A stretch of 9,632 bases of DNA. It comes from Candidatus Sivonenia alaskensis PMM_0068 (GTDB lineage: Bacteria; Cyanobacteriota; Cyanobacteriia; Gloeobacterales; PMM-0068). This document shows, in pieces, positions 6,496 to 9,632 of the stretch; within the stretch, counting starts at the first letter, position 1; every line of letters begins with the position of its first letter. A model generated the notes under the pieces. It saw only the letters and a program-made list of their open reading frames with translations, did no database searches and had not been told where the DNA came from. The translations under genes were made by a program, and so were the position numbers. The DNA lies in contig CASBPW010000089.1 in assembly GCA_949127685.1 (NCBI GenBank), positions 1 to 9,632 of the forward strand. The letters are read 5' to 3'.

Positions 6496-6951
6496 ATGAC
6501 CAAGAATCTAGAGCACTTCCGCATTACAACAGCATCCCTTGACCTGCAAGAGGTCTATGATTTTGCCGCTGACCCAGGCAATGGTTCAGTAAATCTCATG
6601 TGCGGGACTGTACGGAATCAAACAGGCAAAAGACCTGTTGATTTCCTCGAATACGAAGCCTACGAACCGATGGCCCTCAAAGTATTTGCTGAAATAGCTG
6701 AACAGATTTACCAAAAATGGCCCGAAACCAATCGAGTGGTTATCCACCATCGGATCGGCAGGTTATGCATAGGTGAGATTTCTGTAATCGTGGCAGTCGG
6801 TTCTCCCCATCGGAAAGAAGGCTTTGAAGCCTGTCAGTATGCCATTGACACCTTAAAGTACAACGCCCCTGTTTGGAAGAAAGAGTACTGGGTAGATGGT
6901 AGTAGTGAATGGGTAAACGTAAAAAGTGCAGAAGCGATGGAAAGTTACTAA
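6496..6951 (+). CDS. moaE: MoaE, large subunit of molybdopterin synthase
   Basis: MoaE joins MoaD-thiocarboxylate to convert cyclic pyranopterin monophosphate to molybdopterin, the third step of molybdenum cofactor synthesis in the cytoplasm. In this organism the cofactor would serve enzymes such as nitrate reductase (inference). The 151-residue product matches family length. Conserved blocks are present: GTVRNQTGK (37-45, active-site Arg40), FLEYEAYEPMA (50-60), HHRIGRLCIGE (84-94), SPHRKEGF (103-110, His105) and DTLKYNAPVWKKEYW (118-132, with the catalytic lysines 121 and 128). No Shine-Dalgarno sequence precedes the ATG, and the GATAAT just upstream raises the possibility of a leaderless message. 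moaD and other moa genes are not in the window, so the gene stands alone here. Confidence 0.95.
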   Translation: MTKNLEHFRITTASLDLQEVYDFAADPGNGSVNLMCGTVRNQTGKRPVDFLEYEAYEPMALKVFAEIAEQIYQKWPETNRVVIHHRIGRLCIGEISVIVAVGSPHRKEGFEACQYAIDTLKYNAPVWKKEYWVDGSSEWVNVKSAEAMESY

Positions 6952-7030
6952 CAAAAAACAGAAAAAGTCTATGCAACTAAGCGAGTTCAACCTGACCTCA
7001 GCTGAGATTGATCCAGGAGAGGTGTTCTAA

Positions 7031-7038
7031 GCGATCGC
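7031..7038. repeat. HIP1 octamer
   Basis: GCGATCGC is the highly iterated palindrome of many cyanobacterial genomes. A one-base variant (ACGATCGC) follows exactly 30 bp later at 7061-7068, and CGATCGCAA is shared by both sites. They lie in the gap between moaE and the 3' end of the desaturase. No other full HIP1 copy was found in the window. Confidence 0.7.
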
Positions 7039-7084
7039 AAGAGTTATTTCCGCCGAAAAGACGATCGCAAAACTCCGATGCGTT

Positions 7085-8230
7085 CTAAGAAACCCCGCTT
7101 GGTCCAGGAAATCTATGGATAGGGATTGGCACATTGGGCGGTGCTACATTTAACCGACAAGGGACGGATGCCTCGCCGGTCCAATCGGTGAACGTGGTTT
7201 CATTCTTGTAATGGCGCGGGGTGTGTAGTAGCAACCACCAAGCTTCTCTGGCACCCAGGATGTAATGAGAACGCTCAGGGTAGTGAGTCTTGATCAAGTT
7301 CTGCACGAGGGGATAGTAGTCAGAGTTCAGTCCAGGAAAAATATGATGTTCAGCGTGATAAGAAAAGTTTAGATGTAGCAAATCAAACAGTTTAGGAACT
7401 TTAATTGAAATACTATTTGCCAAAGGATCATTTATACTGGTCATAGGGCTCAACATGTGGTTGGTATAAACATAAAAAATAATACCTGCATAACCAATGG
7501 CAATCGGTAAAAAGTAGCTAAGTGCTAATTTAAGTAAGTTGAATTGGAGATATGCAAGAATGCTTATATGGAGCATAAAAATAATGAGAAATTCTAAGGC
7601 AATTTCCCTGCGCTCTTCCGGACGTACCTTAAAGGCTGCAGGCACATAATTTACGTCTTCGCTGTTAAATAACAAGACTGAACTTAGATTGCGAAATGTT
7701 GAAATACTCCAGGCACTGGCCATTCCTATGATCAGCCAAAATGGGTTGACCATTTGAGAGGGCGCAACCAGATCTTGAATCCACTTTCCCAACGTGTTAG
7801 GTTGCTGATGCAAATAATTGCGGTCAGGATCTCCAAGCGCATTTGTTCTAAGGTGATGAAGCCGGTTATGAACGTTCTTCCATAGAGTTGGTGGCATCCA
7901 CCCCATCGCAAACCCTAATAGACTGACCATCCGTAGACAATAGGGATTTTTAATAATTCCTGTATGCATCAAATCATGAGAGCCAAATGTTAAAACGGTC
8001 ACACTGTTTCCCATGATTAAAGTCACGGGTAAGTAGAGCCATAATAGAGCTGTAGGCCAGCGATCAAGATGTGAAGCAATCCCCCAACCTAGCAGCAAAA
8101 TTGTGAGATTAATTAATAAAATCACGACCTTGCTGCGATCGGGCATAAAGGCCTCAGGAGGCAGCCCTGGACGCAACTTTTTTGCGTATTCTACCTGATG
8201 AATCAGAAGTTGATTTTCAATAATTTTCAT
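7085..8230 (-). CDS. Membrane fatty-acid desaturase
   Basis: This is an integral membrane di-iron desaturase (FA_desaturase family) that would put a double bond into acyl chains of membrane lipids using oxygen and reduced ferredoxin. All three histidine boxes are present: HDLMH (85-89), HNRLHH (121-126) and HAEHH (292-296, in YHAEHHIFPGL). Hydrophobic segments lie near 35-55, 60-80, 95-115, 164-180, 212-232 and 235-260. The first box is HDLMH, not the HDCGH I associate with cyanobacterial DesA, so regiospecificity should not be inferred from the common Des enzymes. The ATG at 8228-8230 (MKIIENQL) is preferred; an upstream in-frame GTG at 8251 would add seven residues. Neither has a Shine-Dalgarno sequence. 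Predicted length is 381 residues. It is divergent from the methyltransferase gene, suggesting a joint lipid pathway. A sampled line of the gene (7501-7560) is about 32% GC, against about 57% for a line in tldD. Confidence 0.88.
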   Translation of the reverse strand: MKIIENQLLIHQVEYAKKLRPGLPPEAFMPDRSKVVILLINLTILLLGWGIASHLDRWPTALLWLYLPVTLIMGNSVTVLTFGSHDLMHTGIIKNPYCLRMVSLLGFAMGWMPPTLWKNVHNRLHHLRTNALGDPDRNYLHQQPNTLGKWIQDLVAPSQMVNPFWLIIGMASAWSISTFRNLSSVLLFNSEDVNYVPAAFKVRPEERREIALEFLIIFMLHISILAYLQFNLLKLALSYFLPIAIGYAGIIFYVYTNHMLSPMTSINDPLANSISIKVPKLFDLLHLNFSYHAEHHIFPGLNSDYYPLVQNLIKTHYPERSHYILGAREAWWLLLHTPRHYKNETTFTDWTGEASVPCRLNVAPPNVPIPIHRFPGPSGVS

Positions 8231-8288
8231 AAACTTATGTGAATAAACCACGCTGAGTCTGGGTCAGGATTATTATGCTACATAAGAT

Positions 8289-8294
8289 TATGAT
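8289..8294 (+). promoter_or_regulatory. Candidate -10 element of the methyltransferase gene
   Basis: TATGAT on the plus strand occupies almost the same bases as the -10 of the divergent desaturase promoter. It would start transcription near 8301 and give a leader of about 37 bases. No good -35 is seen, so an activator may be needed. Confidence 0.3.
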
Positions 8295-8318
8295 AGAACT
8301 CTGGAATTAATTATTCAA
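8290..8318 (-). promoter_or_regulatory. Candidate desaturase promoter
   Basis: On the minus strand TTGAAT (8313-8318) and TATCAT (8290-8295) are 17 bp apart, a good sigma-70-like pair. Transcription would start near 8283, about 50 bases before the ATG at 8230. The -35 overlaps an imperfect 13-bp palindrome (GAATTAATTATTC, 8304-8316) that could be an operator. Confidence 0.45.
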
Positions 8319-8325
8319 TCCTGTC

Positions 8326-8331
8326 AGGAGG
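8326..8331 (+). promoter_or_regulatory. Strong ribosome binding site of the methyltransferase gene
   Basis: AGGAGG lies 6 bases before the ATG at 8338. It is the best Shine-Dalgarno sequence in the window and fixes this start. Confidence 0.8.
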
Positions 8332-8337
8332 CTGATC

Positions 8338-9471
8338 ATGACTTCTACTCCAACGTTTCAAGATTTTGAAAAGTATATCCCTCTGATTGGGGATATCAAT
8401 ATAAAAGATCCGATTGCATACCAAACAACCCGTGGAGTTGTTTCGGTCGTTAATGCAGTACAAATGGCCGTAGCAGAGTCTTATATTAATGGGTTGGAAA
8501 TTCCTGATGATGCCCTGATCCAACTTTTTAATACCTGCATGCCTGTATTTTTCAAGCATTTTCCCTCCCTGTTAGCACCCTATGAGTGGGTACTCAAAGA
8601 ATCGGATCACCTGGCAGAAAGTTCCCGGGAACTGATGAAGATTCAATATGATCTACCTCAGGAGATGTTGAACCCGATGTTAGGAGATTGGAAGGTCATC
8701 TATCCCAAATACAGCATGGGATTATGGCAGAAAGGAGCCGCCAATCTGGAAGAGTCTCAAATGCATATGATTGATGACATGATTGAAAAAATGAATATCC
8801 AGGATGGCGATAACATTCTAGATTTTGGGTGTGGTTGGGGTTGTGTTGCGAACTATATCCTTTCCAAATTTCCCAATGTCCGGTTTACGGGGCTGAACTT
8901 AAGTCATCAACAGTGCGAGTACATGCGCAAAAAAATGCAAGACCCTGAAAGTTACTTAAGTTCAGGCAGATTCACCTTGCATGAAGGCGATTTAAATGAT
9001 GCCCAGTTTGAAGAGAAGTTTGACAAAATCCTCTCTGTGGGTGTGTTCTGCCATGTTGGAAACTTAACTCAGTCATTCCGAAAATTGGCCTCTTTTTTGA
9101 AAGAACAGGGCACGGTTTTCATTCATATCATTACGGTTCGCACCCCCAACAATATTTCAAGTCCCTTTACGCACAAATATATCTTCCCCCATGGCCGCTA
9201 CTGGAATTATGATGCAGTTCCCAACCATAATAAAGACTTGAAAACCACCCAGCGGTGGTACTTGAATGGTATCAACTACCACAAAACCTTTAAGGCCTGG
9301 CTAGCTAATTTTGATACTCGCCAGGACATAGTTAAAAATCTGGATTATGGCATGGACTATGCTAAATTTCGCCGGATTTGGAGATTTTATCTGCTCTGGC
9401 TAGGAACTAACTTTGCCACCTGTGATGGTGAATACAACGGGAACGGTCAATATCTCATGGTGCATGCATAG
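8338..9471 (+). CDS. SAM-dependent methyltransferase, cyclopropane-fatty-acid synthase / coclaurine N-methyltransferase-like
   Basis: This 377-residue class I SAM methyltransferase belongs to the cyclopropane-fatty-acyl-phospholipid synthase family. An N-terminal helical part (1-115) leads to LMKIQYDLP, which resembles the coclaurine N-methyltransferase branch. SAM motif I is ILDFGCGWG (160-168), followed by GLNLSHQQCEYM (185-196). The family's C-terminal marks are present: IHIIT (262-266, His263/Ile265), HKYIFPHG (279-286) and NYHKTFKAW (313-321, Tyr314). Two residues that normally help bind the catalytic bicarbonate differ: the expected YSC is YSM (Met127), and the expected FEH is FCH (Cys238). 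The substrate could be an unsaturated acyl chain made by the divergent desaturase, giving a cyclopropane, methyl or methylene lipid, or a small amine; the sequence does not settle this. It is cytoplasmic, with no membrane segment. An AGGAGG site sets the start. Confidence 0.85.
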   Translation: MTSTPTFQDFEKYIPLIGDINIKDPIAYQTTRGVVSVVNAVQMAVAESYINGLEIPDDALIQLFNTCMPVFFKHFPSLLAPYEWVLKESDHLAESSRELMKIQYDLPQEMLNPMLGDWKVIYPKYSMGLWQKGAANLEESQMHMIDDMIEKMNIQDGDNILDFGCGWGCVANYILSKFPNVRFTGLNLSHQQCEYMRKKMQDPESYLSSGRFTLHEGDLNDAQFEEKFDKILSVGVFCHVGNLTQSFRKLASFLKEQGTVFIHIITVRTPNNISSPFTHKYIFPHGRYWNYDAVPNHNKDLKTTQRWYLNGINYHKTFKAWLANFDTRQDIVKNLDYGMDYAKFRRIWRFYLLWLGTNFATCDGEYNGNGQYLMVHA

Positions 9472-9500
9472 CAAGCAGATGGTCGCACTTAGAAAGAGGT

Positions 9501-9596
9501 TTCTCGGCTGCCCTTGTCGGCACGTGTACATGAGCTACGCTTAGAGCTTGCTAGGTGCCAGCTTCTCGGCTGCGCCTGCCGGACACGGCTACGCTT
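9501..9596. repeat. Two imperfect copies of a cyanobacterial-type intergenic repeat
   Basis: Copy 1 (9501-9542) and copy 2 (9563-9596) both start with TTCTCGGCTGC, agree at 17 of 20 bases over their first 20 positions, and end with GCTACGCTT. Copy 1 has several extra bases in the middle. The GGCTGCGCC...GGCTACGC character resembles dispersed intergenic repeats I associate with cyanobacteria. The copies lie downstream of the methyltransferase gene in a non-coding stretch that otherwise holds nothing I recognise. Confidence 0.55.
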
Positions 9597-9598
9597 CT

Positions 9599-9632
9599 GT
9601 GCGGGTTGAGCGTAGTCGAAACCAGCCCGCAC
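9599..9632. repeat. Hairpin-forming repeat at the window edge
   Basis: A 10-bp stem (GTGCGGGTTG at 9599-9608 with CAGCCCGCAC at 9623-9632, one G-T pair) encloses a 14-base loop AGCGTAGTCGAAAC. There is no U-tract inside the window, so I do not call it a terminator. The loop's GAGCGTAGTCGAA core is a sequence I associate with dispersed cyanobacterial repeats. It may continue beyond the window. Confidence 0.5.

Noticed and set aside
6971..7030. A 19-residue frame MQLSEFNLTSAEIDPGEVF between moaE and the desaturase
   Set aside because: It is short, has no Shine-Dalgarno sequence and no partner maturation gene beside it, so it cannot be separated from chance.
7031..7070. CGATCGCAA repeated 30 bp apart as a possible operator pair
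   Set aside because: The repeated core is the HIP1 palindrome and its variant, which is common genome-wide in cyanobacteria and needs no regulatory explanation.
2776..8269. The decamer TGGGTCAGGA just upstream of both the transporter (2776-2785) and the desaturase (8260-8269)
   Set aside because: Many shared 10-mers are expected by chance in 9.6 kb, and neither copy has flanking similarity.
1..9632. CRISPR array, rRNA, integrase or phage genes, riboswitch
   Set aside because: No regularly spaced long repeats, rRNA-like sequence, integrase/recombinase motifs or riboswitch-like conserved leader were seen on either strand.

Overview
The window looks like a cyanobacterial chromosome segment. 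This is an inference from gene content: a TldD/TldE pair, a stand-alone MoaE, a CIA30-domain protein with a short conserved-looking N-terminal lead, a HIP1 octamer (GCGATCGC), and a dispersed repeat near the right end of a kind I associate with cyanobacterial intergenic regions. Only one full HIP1 site was seen in 9.6 kb, so this is not a strongly HIP1-rich genome. I cannot name a genus.

Left part (1-1382). The C-terminal 64 codons of an Hcp-like (type VI secretion tube) protein abut a complete 830-bp IS6-family insertion sequence with near-perfect 17-bp ends. The gene's 5' part is not on the other side and no target duplication is visible, so the junction looks like an IS-mediated deletion scar. 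Between the IS and a tRNA-Val(CAC) gene lie a possible truncated gene start, three CTACCAA repeats spaced exactly 11 bp, and a strong terminator for the tRNA. The tRNA also has its own plausible promoter.

Middle (1383-6951). An unrecognised 116-aa protein and a ten-helix DMT/EamA transporter lie on the minus strand. The transporter is divergent from a translationally coupled tldD-tldE operon (GTGA overlap), which encodes a two-subunit metalloprotease. Downstream, a CIA30-domain gene converges on tldE and is divergent from moaE, the large subunit of molybdopterin synthase.

Right part (6952-9632). A membrane fatty-acid desaturase (minus) and a cyclopropane-synthase/coclaurine-N-methyltransferase-like SAM methyltransferase (plus) share a short divergent promoter region. 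Their -10 elements appear to overlap. The pairing suggests a lipid modification: the desaturase makes a double bond and the methyltransferase may alkylate it. However, the methyltransferase lacks two residues that normally hold the catalytic bicarbonate, so its product may be unusual. This pair is the most interesting part of the window. The segment ends with an imperfect repeat pair and a hairpin.
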